The notes under the pieces: generated by a model | Databases searched by the model: none | What the model was told of the DNA's origin: nothing | The model's input: the letters and a program-made list of their open reading frames with translations, nothing else | Translations under genes and position numbers: made by a program | Shown here: piece by piece, positions 40,417-48,323 of the stretch | How positions within the stretch are numbered: the stretch's first letter is position 1 | Layout: the number at the start of each line of letters is the position of its first letter | NCBI RefSeq assembly: GCF_001425905.1 | Contig: NZ_LMDY01000001.1 | Location: 130,890-194,889 of the forward strand | DNA: 64,000 nt | DNA from: Methylibium sp. Root1272 | GTDB taxonomy: Bacteria > Pseudomonadota > Gammaproteobacteria > Burkholderiales > Burkholderiaceae_C | Direction: 5' to 3'

Positions 40417-41040
40417 TCAGGCCTTGGCCTGGGCGCCGAGCGCGATCTTCAGCAGATCGGCGACGGTGTTGGCATTGAGCTTCTCCATGATGTTGGCACG
40501 GTGTGCCTCGACCGTCTTGATGCTGATGCCCAGGTCGTCGGCAATCTGCTTGTTCAGCCGGCCGGCGACGATGCGCTCGAGAACCTGGGCCTCGCGAGTG
40601 GTCAGGCGCGACAGCAGCGCGTCACGGCTGGCGGCTTCCTGATGCTGGCTGAAGGCGGCGCGGGCGCTGTCGAGCATGCGCTCGACGAGGCTCAGCAGCT
40701 CTTCTTCCTTGAACGGCTTCTCGATGAAGTCCATCGCGCCCTTCTTCATCGTGGTGACGGCCATCGGCACGTCGCCATGGCCGGTGATGAAGACCACCGG
40801 CAGCGGGCTCTTGCGCTCGACCAGACGGTCCTGCAGCTCCAGGCCGCTCATGCCATCCATGCGGATGTCGGCGATCAGGCAGGCGACCTCTCGGGAGTCG
40901 AAGCGCGACAGGAAGGATTCGGCCGAGTCGAAGCACTTGACCCGGTAGTCCTTGCCTTCGAGCAGCCACTGAAGAGAGTCGCGCACGGCTTCGTCGTCGT
41001 CGACGACATAGACCGTGCCTTTCTTGGGGATGAGGCTCAT
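40417..41040 (-). CDS. FixJ/NarL-type response regulator
   Basis: 207 residues: a receiver domain (1-120) with the acidic pocket VVDDDEAV, phosphoacceptor D58 in LIADIRMDGMSG, the Thr in FITGHGD and Lys in EKPFKEEEL, then a LuxR-type helix-turn-helix (LTTREAQVLERIVAGRLNKQ onward). This is the FixJ/TodT/StyR subgroup. It starts 9 bases after the kinase gene, so the two are a pair. Probable target is the divergent pyruvate dehydrogenase operon, inferred from position only. Confidence 0.92.
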   Translation of the reverse strand: MSLIPKKGTVYVVDDDEAVRDSLQWLLEGKDYRVKCFDSAESFLSRFDSREVACLIADIRMDGMSGLELQDRLVERKSPLPVVFITGHGDVPMAVTTMKKGAMDFIEKPFKEEELLSLVERMLDSARAAFSQHQEAASRDALLSRLTTREAQVLERIVAGRLNKQIADDLGISIKTVEAHRANIMEKLNANTVADLLKIALGAQAKA

Positions 41041-41049
41041 GCGCGCTCT

Positions 41050-43635
41050 TTACGAGGTTTCGGTCAAGGTGACGCCGGGAGGCTCGGTCGCCGGGACCGG
41101 AAGCTCCACTGGCAGGGTGAAGGCGAAGCTGCAACCGCTGATCACACTTCCATTGTAGAGGTTCTCCGCGCGGATACGGCCACGATGGGACTCGACGATG
41201 GATCGGCACAACGACAGGCCGATGCCCAAGCCGTCAGGCTTGGTCGAGAAGAAGGCCTCGTAGAGCCGGGCCATCATCTCTTCCTTCACGCCGGGTCCGT
41301 TGTCGCGCACGCTGAACTCGATGACCCCGCCTTCCTCGGGCGTGTGCTTGGGCACGACGCGCAGCTCGATGTGGCGGCGCGAGGACGGCAGCTTCGCGTT
41401 GTCGATCGCCTCGGCCGAGTTCTTCAGCAGATTCAGCAGCACCTGCTCGATCAGGATCGGATCCACCTGCAGATCGGGCAGGCGCTGCGCCACATAGGTG
41501 CGGATGTGCACGTTGCGTCGCTTGAGCTCGATGCCGGCGAGTTCGACCGCATCCTCGACGATGTCGCGCGCCTTGGCGGTCTGGCGCTGCGGCTCGCTGC
41601 GCTTCACGAAGGCGCGGATGCGGTGGATGATCTGCCCGGCGCGGTGGGCCTGACGTGCGGTCTTCTCCAGCGCAGCGATCAGGTCGTCCTTCTCGATGGC
41701 GTCGGACTTGACCCGCGAGACCATGCCGTTGCAGTAGTTGGTGATGGCCGTGAGCGGCTGGTTCAGCTCGTGGGCGACGCTGGAGGCCATCTCGCCCATC
41801 GTCACGAGGCGGCTGGTGACCTGGGCCTTCTCGGCCTGGTGCGAGGCCTGCTCCTCGGCGCGGCGCCGGGACGTGATGTCGGTCGCGATCAGCATCTGCG
41901 CCAGCCGGCCGTCGGTCCACTGCACGTAGCGCGCCCGGACGTCGAACCACTTCTGCAGCGACTCGACGAACACCTCGTGCACGTCCCCGCTGGCTTCGGT
42001 GAGCTCCTGTGCGGGCAGGCCGCCGAAGCTGTCGACCGACTCGTCGGCGTCGCGCCGGCCTGCCAGCAATTCGTCGGCGCCGGCCAGGCGCGCATGGCCC
42101 TGGGAATCGGCCCCGAACCACAGCCGGTAGGAACGGTTGGCGAACAGCAGTTCGCCCTGCGCCACCGACAGCACCGACACCGCGGCCTCCAGGCCCTCCA
42201 GCACCGTGGTGAAGCGCTCGTGCGAGGCCGACAGCTGGTCCCGGATGCGCTTGGCCTCGGTGATGTTGGTCATCGAGGTCATCCAGCCCGTCTGATGTCC
42301 CTTGGCGTCGATCAGCGGCGAGACGTACATGCGCGAGTCGAACAGCGTGCCGTCCTTGCGCATGATCTTCACCTCGATGCCGCCGGCCGGGCTGCGGCCC
42401 TGCAGTTCCTGCTGCAGCAAGCGCGTGTTCTCCTCCATGCGGTCGGGCGGCCAGTGCGGGAAGGGCGGCAGCCGGCCTATCAATTCGTCCTCGGCGAACC
42501 CGGTCATCGCGCAAAAGGCCGGGTTGACGTAGCTGATGCGCCCCTCGAGGTCCATCGCGCGCATGCCGGTCAGCATCGAATTCTCCATCGCGCGTCGGAA
42601 GTTCGTCTCGGTGATCAGCGTGCTCTGCATCTGCGAGCGCCGGCGCATGTGGCGCCAGGTGCCCAGCAGCATCCACACCGTCAGCGCGGACAGCGCGACC
42701 ACCATCCAGAACAGCGTGTTGCCGATGAGGCCGATCGAGGTGCGCCAGCCTTGCCCGCGCACCACCAGGCCGTTGCCCGACGGCGCCAGCGCCACGTCCT
42801 GCACGATGCCGCTGCTGCTGCGCACGCTGTTGGCCGGTTCGCGCGAGACGCTGCTGGCCAGCACGCGGTCGTTGCTGTCGAGCAGGCTGATGGCGTGGCG
42901 CCGCGTGACCTCGGCGGGCACGAAGTAGCGCAGCAGCGACTCGACCGAGTACTCCGCCACCAGCGTGCCGGAGAAGGCGCTGCGGTCGAGCAGCGGCACA
43001 TGCACCTGGAACACCGACAGCGAGCCCGTGCCCTCGTAGGGACGGGAATAGACCGGCTGGCGCAGATCGCGCGCCGCGGCGAAGGCCCAGGCCGGCTCGC
43101 CGCGCAGGGCCGCCGTGGCCGTACCCGCCGGCGGCTGCGGTTCGGCCGCCGACGCGGCCGACGCGGAGGGTTCCGTCCAGCGCATCAGGTCGGACGGGTG
43201 GTTGGGCGAGAGATGGCGCGCCTTGACGCTCTGGTCGGCTTCGATCCAGCTCAGGCTCACGACCTCGGGGCGCTCGCGCGTGAAGCTCACCGCCTGGCCG
43301 AGGAACTCGTCGAGGTCGATGGCGCGGGTGGCGACTTCGCGCGCCATGCGTACCAGCTGCTCCTGGTTCTCGATCAGCCGAAGGCGGATCTGCTGCTGCG
43401 CGATTTCGGTGTCGCGCTTGACCGACTCCTGCTCCCGCTCGAATTCCTCGTTGCGCAGGTACCAGAAGGCCGTGATGATCGCCGCGAGGAACAGCAGGAC
43501 CGACAGCAGGGGCGCGAACGTGGCGAAGCGATCCTGGTGCGCCGGCGACTGCCTTTTCCACCAGGCCCAGAACAGCCGTCGCGGATGCGCCTTGGGCGGC
43601 GGATCGAGGGACGAGTCGGGAGGATGGGGCGTCAT
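41050..43635 (-). CDS. PAS-domain sensor histidine kinase
   Basis: 861 residues. Transmembrane helix 1 (about 37-60), a periplasmic sensing region of about 240 residues, transmembrane helix 2 (about 305-327), a PAS domain (about 350-470, with a PAC segment MTSMTNITEAKRIRDQL), a second divergent PAS (about 480-595), then the kinase core with phosphoacceptor H622 in SSVAHELNQPLTAI and the N/G boxes LLNLLKNSAEAID, DNGPGV and GLGIGLSLCRSI. DctB/FixL type. No heme ligand pattern was identified. Paired with the downstream regulator and divergent from aceE. Confidence 0.92.
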   Translation of the reverse strand: MTPHPPDSSLDPPPKAHPRRLFWAWWKRQSPAHQDRFATFAPLLSVLLFLAAIITAFWYLRNEEFEREQESVKRDTEIAQQQIRLRLIENQEQLVRMAREVATRAIDLDEFLGQAVSFTRERPEVVSLSWIEADQSVKARHLSPNHPSDLMRWTEPSASAASAAEPQPPAGTATAALRGEPAWAFAAARDLRQPVYSRPYEGTGSLSVFQVHVPLLDRSAFSGTLVAEYSVESLLRYFVPAEVTRRHAISLLDSNDRVLASSVSREPANSVRSSSGIVQDVALAPSGNGLVVRGQGWRTSIGLIGNTLFWMVVALSALTVWMLLGTWRHMRRRSQMQSTLITETNFRRAMENSMLTGMRAMDLEGRISYVNPAFCAMTGFAEDELIGRLPPFPHWPPDRMEENTRLLQQELQGRSPAGGIEVKIMRKDGTLFDSRMYVSPLIDAKGHQTGWMTSMTNITEAKRIRDQLSASHERFTTVLEGLEAAVSVLSVAQGELLFANRSYRLWFGADSQGHARLAGADELLAGRRDADESVDSFGGLPAQELTEASGDVHEVFVESLQKWFDVRARYVQWTDGRLAQMLIATDITSRRRAEEQASHQAEKAQVTSRLVTMGEMASSVAHELNQPLTAITNYCNGMVSRVKSDAIEKDDLIAALEKTARQAHRAGQIIHRIRAFVKRSEPQRQTAKARDIVEDAVELAGIELKRRNVHIRTYVAQRLPDLQVDPILIEQVLLNLLKNSAEAIDNAKLPSSRRHIELRVVPKHTPEEGGVIEFSVRDNGPGVKEEMMARLYEAFFSTKPDGLGIGLSLCRSIVESHRGRIRAENLYNGSVISGCSFAFTLPVELPVPATEPPGVTLTETS

Positions 43636-43709
43636 CGACCAATTATCGGTGCCAGAGTGAATCGGCGTCGCGGGAAGCTCCCTCCAGGCGAATGTTGGTG
43701 GGTGGATGG

Positions 43710-43717
43710 CTACGTAA
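43710..43717 (-). promoter_or_regulatory. FixJ-like half site upstream of aceE
   Basis: CTACGTAA reads TTACGTAG on the minus strand, seven of eight matches to the rhizobial FixJ consensus GTAMGTAG as I recall it. It is centred about 70 bases before the start site expected from the promoter at 43748-43776. A single near-match of this length can easily occur by chance. Confidence 0.35.
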
Positions 43718-43747
43718 ATTCCACAATAAGAAATCAACTGGCACCAT

Positions 43748-43776
43748 TTGAAAAAATAAAGCGGCTATGCAATACT
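43748..43776 (+). promoter_or_regulatory. Candidate sigma-70 promoter of aceE
   Basis: TTGAAA (43748-43753) and AATACT (43771-43776) are 17 bases apart, inside the only clearly AT-rich stretch of this divergent region. The leader to the aceE ATG would be about 50 bases. Confidence 0.5.
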
Positions 43777-43831
43777 GAAATCAAGCATCAGTCCAGGGCG
43801 CGCCACAGCACCCGATCCAAGGAGACAAGAC

Positions 43832-46561
43832 ATGTCTGCATTGCCGGAATCCTTTGGCCGCACGGCCGCCAACGACAGCGACGCGCAGGAAACGCGCGAG
43901 TGGCTGGAGGCGCTGGCCGCCGTGATCGACAGCGAGGGGCCGCAGCGCGCGCACTTCCTCCTCGAGCGCCTGATCGACGAGGCGCGCCAAGCTGGCATCG
44001 ACATGCCGTTCTCGGCCACCACGCCCTACGTCAACACCATCCCGGCAGGCCAGGAACTGCACAGTCCGGGGCAGATCGACATCGAGGAGCGCCTGCGCGC
44101 CTACATGCGCTGGAACGCGATGGCGATGGTGGTCAAGGCCAACCGGCTCGACCCGGCCGATGGCGGTGACCTCGGCGGCCATATCTCGAGCTTCGCGTCG
44201 CTGGCCACCATGTTCGGCGCCGGCTTCAACCACTTCTGGCACGCCGACGACACCGACCAGGGCGGCAACCACGGCGGCGACCTGCTCTACATCCAGGGCC
44301 ATTCGTCACCCGGCATCTACGCGCGCGCCTTCATGGAAGGTCGCATCACCGAGGAGCAACTGCTCAACTTCCGCCAGGAAGTCGACGGCAAGGGCCTCTC
44401 GAGCTACCCGCACCCGAAGCTCATGCCCGGGTTCTGGCAGTTCCCGACGGTGTCGATGGGCCTGGGCCCGCTGATGGCGATCTACCAGGCGCGCTTCCTG
44501 AAGTACCTGCATGCGCGCGGCATCGCCGACACCTCCAAGCGCAAGGTCTGGGTGTTCTGCGGCGACGGCGAGATGGACGAGCCCGAATCGCTGGGCGCCA
44601 TCGGCCTGGCGGCTCGCGAGAAGCTCGACAACCTGATCTTCGTCATCAACTGCAACCTGCAGCGCCTGGACGGCCCGGTGCGCGGCAACGGCAAGATCAT
44701 CCAGGAGCTCGAGGGCGAGTTCCGCGGCTCGGGCTGGAACGTCATCAAGCTGATCTGGGGCAGCTACTGGGACCCGCTGCTGGCGCGCGACAAGGAAGGC
44801 CTGCTGCGCAAGGTGATGATGGAGACGGTCGACGGCGACTACCAGGCGATGAAGGCCAACGACGGCGCCTTCGTGCGCAAGCACTTCTTCGGCCAGCACC
44901 CCAAGCTGCTGGAGATGGTGTCCAAGCTGAGCGACGACGACATCTGGCGCCTCAACCGCGGCGGCCACGACCCGCACAAGGTGCATGCCGCCTACCACGA
45001 GGCCGTGAACCACAAGGGTCAGCCCACCGTGCTGCTGATCAAGACGGTCAAGGGCTATGGCATGGGCAAGATCGGGGAGGGCAAGAACACTGCCCACCAG
45101 ACCAAGAAGCTGGTCGACGAGGACGTGAAGGCCTTCCGCGACCGCTTCAACATCCCCATCCCCGACGACAAGCTACACGACATCCCGTTCTACAAGCCGG
45201 CCGACGACACGCCCGAGATGCAATACCTGCACGAGCGCCGCAAGGCCCTCGGCGGCTACCTTCCCAAGCGCCGCGCGAAGGCCGACGAGCAACTGCCGGT
45301 GCCCGATCTGTCGGTGTTCCAGGCGGTGATGGAGCCGACGGCCGAAGGCCGCGAGATCAGCACCACGCAGGCCTACGTGCGCTGCCTGAACGCGCTGCTG
45401 CGCGACAAGGCCCTGGGCCCGCGCACCGTGCCGATCCTGGTGGACGAGGCGCGCACCTTCGGCATGGAAGGCCTGTTCCGCCAGATCGGCATCTACAACC
45501 CTGCGGGGCAGCTGTACACGCCGGTCGACAAGGACCAGGTCATGTACTACAAGGAAGACAAGGCCGGCCAGATCCTGCAGGAAGGCATCAACGAGGCGGG
45601 CGGCATGAGCTCGTGGATCGCCGCGGCGACGTCGTATTCGACGAACAACCGCATCATGATCCCGTTCTACATCTACTACTCGATGTTCGGGCTGCAGCGC
45701 GTGGGCGACCTGTGCTGGGCGGCGGGGGACATGCAGGCACGTGGCTTCCTGCTCGGCGGCACCTCGGGCCGCACCACGCTCAACGGCGAAGGCCTGCAGC
45801 ACGAGGACGGCCACAGCCACATCCTCGCGAGCACGATCCCCAACTGCATCAGCTACGACCCGACCTTTGCGCACGAGGTGGCGGTGATCATCCACCATGG
45901 CCTGAAGCGCATGGTCGAGCAGCAGGACAACGTCTACTTCTATCTCACGCTGCTCAACGAGAACTACGCGCAGCCGGGCCTGAAGCCGGGCACCGAGGCG
46001 CAGATCGTCAAGGGCATGTACCTGCTGCTCGAGGGCGCGGCGAAGAAGAAGGACGCGCCGCAGGTCAACCTGCTGGGCAGCGGCACCATCCTGCGCGAGT
46101 CGATCGCCGCGAAGGAGCTGCTCGAGAAGGACTGGGGCGTGGCCGCCAACGTGTGGAGCTGCCCGAGCTTCAATGAGCTTGCCCGCGACGGCCAGGACGC
46201 CGACCGCTGGAACCTGCTGCACCCGGCCGACAAGAAGCCGCGCGTGCCCTTCGTGACGCAGCAGCTCGAGCCGCATGCCGGCCCGGTGGTGGCGTCGACC
46301 GACTACATGAAGGCCTTTGCCGAACAGATCCGCGCCTTCATCCCGAAGGGCCGCAGCTACAAGGTGCTGGGGACCGACGGCTTCGGCCGCAGCGACTTCC
46401 GCACCAAGCTGCGCGAGCACTTCGAGGTGAACCGCCACTACGTGGTGGTCGCCGCCTTGAAGGCGCTGGCCGACGAGGGCACGGTGCCGGCGACGAAGGT
46501 GGCCGAGGCGATCAAGAAGTACGGCATCAATGCCGACAAGGTGAACCCCCTTTACGCGTAA
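43832..46561 (+). CDS. aceE: Pyruvate dehydrogenase E1 component (homodimeric)
   Basis: ThDP-dependent decarboxylation of pyruvate and acetylation of the E2 lipoyl arm. 909 residues, the AceE single-chain form. The ThDP motif runs from GDGEMDEPES to the NCNLQRLDGP segment (about residues 244-280). A clear AAGGAGA lies 7 bases before ATG 43832. First gene of aceE-aceF-lpdA; a sensor kinase gene diverges from it. No pdhR gene is present in the neighbourhood. Confidence 0.97.
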   Translation: MSALPESFGRTAANDSDAQETREWLEALAAVIDSEGPQRAHFLLERLIDEARQAGIDMPFSATTPYVNTIPAGQELHSPGQIDIEERLRAYMRWNAMAMVVKANRLDPADGGDLGGHISSFASLATMFGAGFNHFWHADDTDQGGNHGGDLLYIQGHSSPGIYARAFMEGRITEEQLLNFRQEVDGKGLSSYPHPKLMPGFWQFPTVSMGLGPLMAIYQARFLKYLHARGIADTSKRKVWVFCGDGEMDEPESLGAIGLAAREKLDNLIFVINCNLQRLDGPVRGNGKIIQELEGEFRGSGWNVIKLIWGSYWDPLLARDKEGLLRKVMMETVDGDYQAMKANDGAFVRKHFFGQHPKLLEMVSKLSDDDIWRLNRGGHDPHKVHAAYHEAVNHKGQPTVLLIKTVKGYGMGKIGEGKNTAHQTKKLVDEDVKAFRDRFNIPIPDDKLHDIPFYKPADDTPEMQYLHERRKALGGYLPKRRAKADEQLPVPDLSVFQAVMEPTAEGREISTTQAYVRCLNALLRDKALGPRTVPILVDEARTFGMEGLFRQIGIYNPAGQLYTPVDKDQVMYYKEDKAGQILQEGINEAGGMSSWIAAATSYSTNNRIMIPFYIYYSMFGLQRVGDLCWAAGDMQARGFLLGGTSGRTTLNGEGLQHEDGHSHILASTIPNCISYDPTFAHEVAVIIHHGLKRMVEQQDNVYFYLTLLNENYAQPGLKPGTEAQIVKGMYLLLEGAAKKKDAPQVNLLGSGTILRESIAAKELLEKDWGVAANVWSCPSFNELARDGQDADRWNLLHPADKKPRVPFVTQQLEPHAGPVVASTDYMKAFAEQIRAFIPKGRSYKVLGTDGFGRSDFRTKLREHFEVNRHYVVVAALKALADEGTVPATKVAEAIKKYGINADKVNPLYA

Positions 46562-46574
46562 GCGGAGCACGGGG

Positions 46575-46590
46575 TTCGCCTCGCGGCGAA
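46575..46590 (+). other. Hairpin in the aceE-aceF spacer
   Basis: TTCGCC TCGC GGCGAA forms a 6-bp stem with a 4-base loop, 14 bases after the aceE stop. It may protect or attenuate the transcript; no T-tract follows, so full termination is unlikely. Confidence 0.4.
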
Positions 46591-46654
46591 GGCGCGCGTC
46601 GCACCATGACGCCAGCCACGGCCACGAGCAGCGTCCCCGCACGGAGACAAGAAC

Positions 46655-48310
46655 ATGGCGCTGATGGAAGTGAAGGTCCCGGACATCGGGGATTTCGAGG
46701 CGGTCGAGGTCATCGAGGTGCTGGTCAAGCCCGGTGACACGATCAAGGCAGAGCAAAGCCTGGTCACGGTCGAGAGCGACAAGGCTTCGATGGAGATCCC
46801 GTCGTCGCACGCCGGCGTGGTGAAGGAACTCAAGATCAAGCTCGGCGACAAGGTGAGCGAGGGCACGGTGGTTCTGGTGCTGGAGGCCGCTGGCGCGGCT
46901 GCGGCCCCACCCGATGCCGCTCCTGCAACACCCGCCGCCGCCGCGCCGCCGTCTGCTGCTGCGGCGCCTGCCGTTGCTTCGGTGGCGCCCGCGGCGAGCG
47001 GCCCCGTCGAGGTCGTGGTTCCGGACATCGGTGACTTCGATGCCGTCGAGGTGATCGAGCTGCTGGTCAAGCCCGGCGACGTGGTGACCGCCGAGCAGAG
47101 CCTGATCACCGTCGAGAGCGACAAGGCCTCGATGGAGATTCCTTCGTCGCACGCCGGCACCGTGGAGCGCCTGCTGGTGAAGCTGGGCGACAAGGTTTCG
47201 AAGGGCACGCCGGTGGTGGTGCTGCTGGGCGCCGGCACTGGTGCGACCCCCGCGTCGGTCGCGGCCAAGGCCGCCGACGCTGCCCCGGCCGCAGCGGCGG
47301 CCTTGCCGCTGGCCAGCCAGCCGGTCGAGCGCACCGCGCCGACCGCCGCGCTGCCCGCCCACGAGCCGACTGCGCCGCAGGGCCACCTGCCGCACGCGTC
47401 GCCCTCGGTGCGCCGTTTCGCGCGCGAGCTCGGCGTGCCGCTGACGGAAGTGAAGGGCAGCGGCCTGAAGGGCCGGATCACGCTGGAAGACGTGCAGGGC
47501 TTCGTCAAGGGCGTGATGTCCGGCGAGACGCGCACCGCGCAGGCCGGCAAGGCGCCGGCGGCGTCCGGCGGCGGCGGGCTGGACCTGCTGCCGTGGCCCA
47601 AGGTCGACTTCACCAAATTCGGCCCGGTGGAGCGCAAGGACCTGTCGCGCATCAAGAAGATCAGCGGCGCCAACCTGCACCGCAACTGGGTCGTGATACC
47701 GCACGTCACCAACCACGACGATGCGGACATCACCGAGCTCGAGGCCTTCCGCGTGCAGCTCAACAAGGAGAACGAGAAGTCCGGCGTCAAGGTCACGATG
47801 CTGGCCTTCCTGATCAAGGCCAGCGTCGCGGCGCTGAAGAAATTCCCCGAGTTCAATGCCTCGCTCGACGGCGAGCAGATCGTGCTGAAGCAGTACTTCC
47901 ACATCGGCTTCGCGGCCGACACGCCCAACGGGCTGGTCGTGCCGGTGATCAAGGATGCCGACAAGAAGGGCATCTTCCAGATTTCACAGGAGATGAGCGA
48001 ACTGGCGAAGAAGGCGCGCGATGGCAAGCTGGGACCGGCCGACATGAGCGGTGGCTGCTTCAGCATCAGCTCGCTCGGTGGCATCGGCGGTCGCTACTTC
48101 ACGCCGATCATCAACGCGCCCGAGGTGTCGATCCTCGGCGTGTGCAAGAGCAGCACCGAGCCGCGCTGGGACGGCAAGGCCTTTGTGCCGCGCCTGATCC
48201 TGCCGCTGTCGCTGAGCTGGGACCACCGCGTCATCGACGGCGCCGCGGCCGCCCGCTTCAACGCCTACCTCGGTCAGATCCTGGCGGACTTCCGCCGCGT
48301 GCTGCTGTGA
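46655..48310 (+). CDS. aceF: Pyruvate dehydrogenase E2, dihydrolipoamide acetyltransferase
   Basis: 551 residues. Two N-terminal lipoyl domains (about 1-78 and 118-196), each with the lipoylation lysine in ESDKASMEIPSS; Ala/Pro-rich linkers; a peripheral-subunit-binding domain (about 246-285, SPSVRRFARELGVPL); and the catalytic acetyltransferase domain (about 315-551) with His524 and Asp528 in DHRVIDG. It transfers the acetyl group to CoA and forms the core of the complex. ACGGAGA precedes the ATG. Confidence 0.97.
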   Translation: MALMEVKVPDIGDFEAVEVIEVLVKPGDTIKAEQSLVTVESDKASMEIPSSHAGVVKELKIKLGDKVSEGTVVLVLEAAGAAAAPPDAAPATPAAAAPPSAAAAPAVASVAPAASGPVEVVVPDIGDFDAVEVIELLVKPGDVVTAEQSLITVESDKASMEIPSSHAGTVERLLVKLGDKVSKGTPVVVLLGAGTGATPASVAAKAADAAPAAAAALPLASQPVERTAPTAALPAHEPTAPQGHLPHASPSVRRFARELGVPLTEVKGSGLKGRITLEDVQGFVKGVMSGETRTAQAGKAPAASGGGGLDLLPWPKVDFTKFGPVERKDLSRIKKISGANLHRNWVVIPHVTNHDDADITELEAFRVQLNKENEKSGVKVTMLAFLIKASVAALKKFPEFNASLDGEQIVLKQYFHIGFAADTPNGLVVPVIKDADKKGIFQISQEMSELAKKARDGKLGPADMSGGCFSISSLGGIGGRYFTPIINAPEVSILGVCKSSTEPRWDGKAFVPRLILPLSLSWDHRVIDGAAAARFNAYLGQILADFRRVLL

Positions 48311-48323
48311 GAGGGGCGCGGAC

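Noticed and set aside
41050-43635. Heme-based oxygen sensing by the kinase, as in FixL
   Set aside because: The PAS segments do not show a heme-ligand His pattern that I can recognise, and the protein has a periplasmic domain instead.
39232-44169. A 1,645-codon open frame on the plus strand, antisense to prlC, folD, the regulator and the kinase
   Set aside because: It is a by-product of G/C third-position bias on the minus strand. The residues are His/Arg/Ala/Gly/Asp-rich without motifs, and every part overlaps a well-supported gene.
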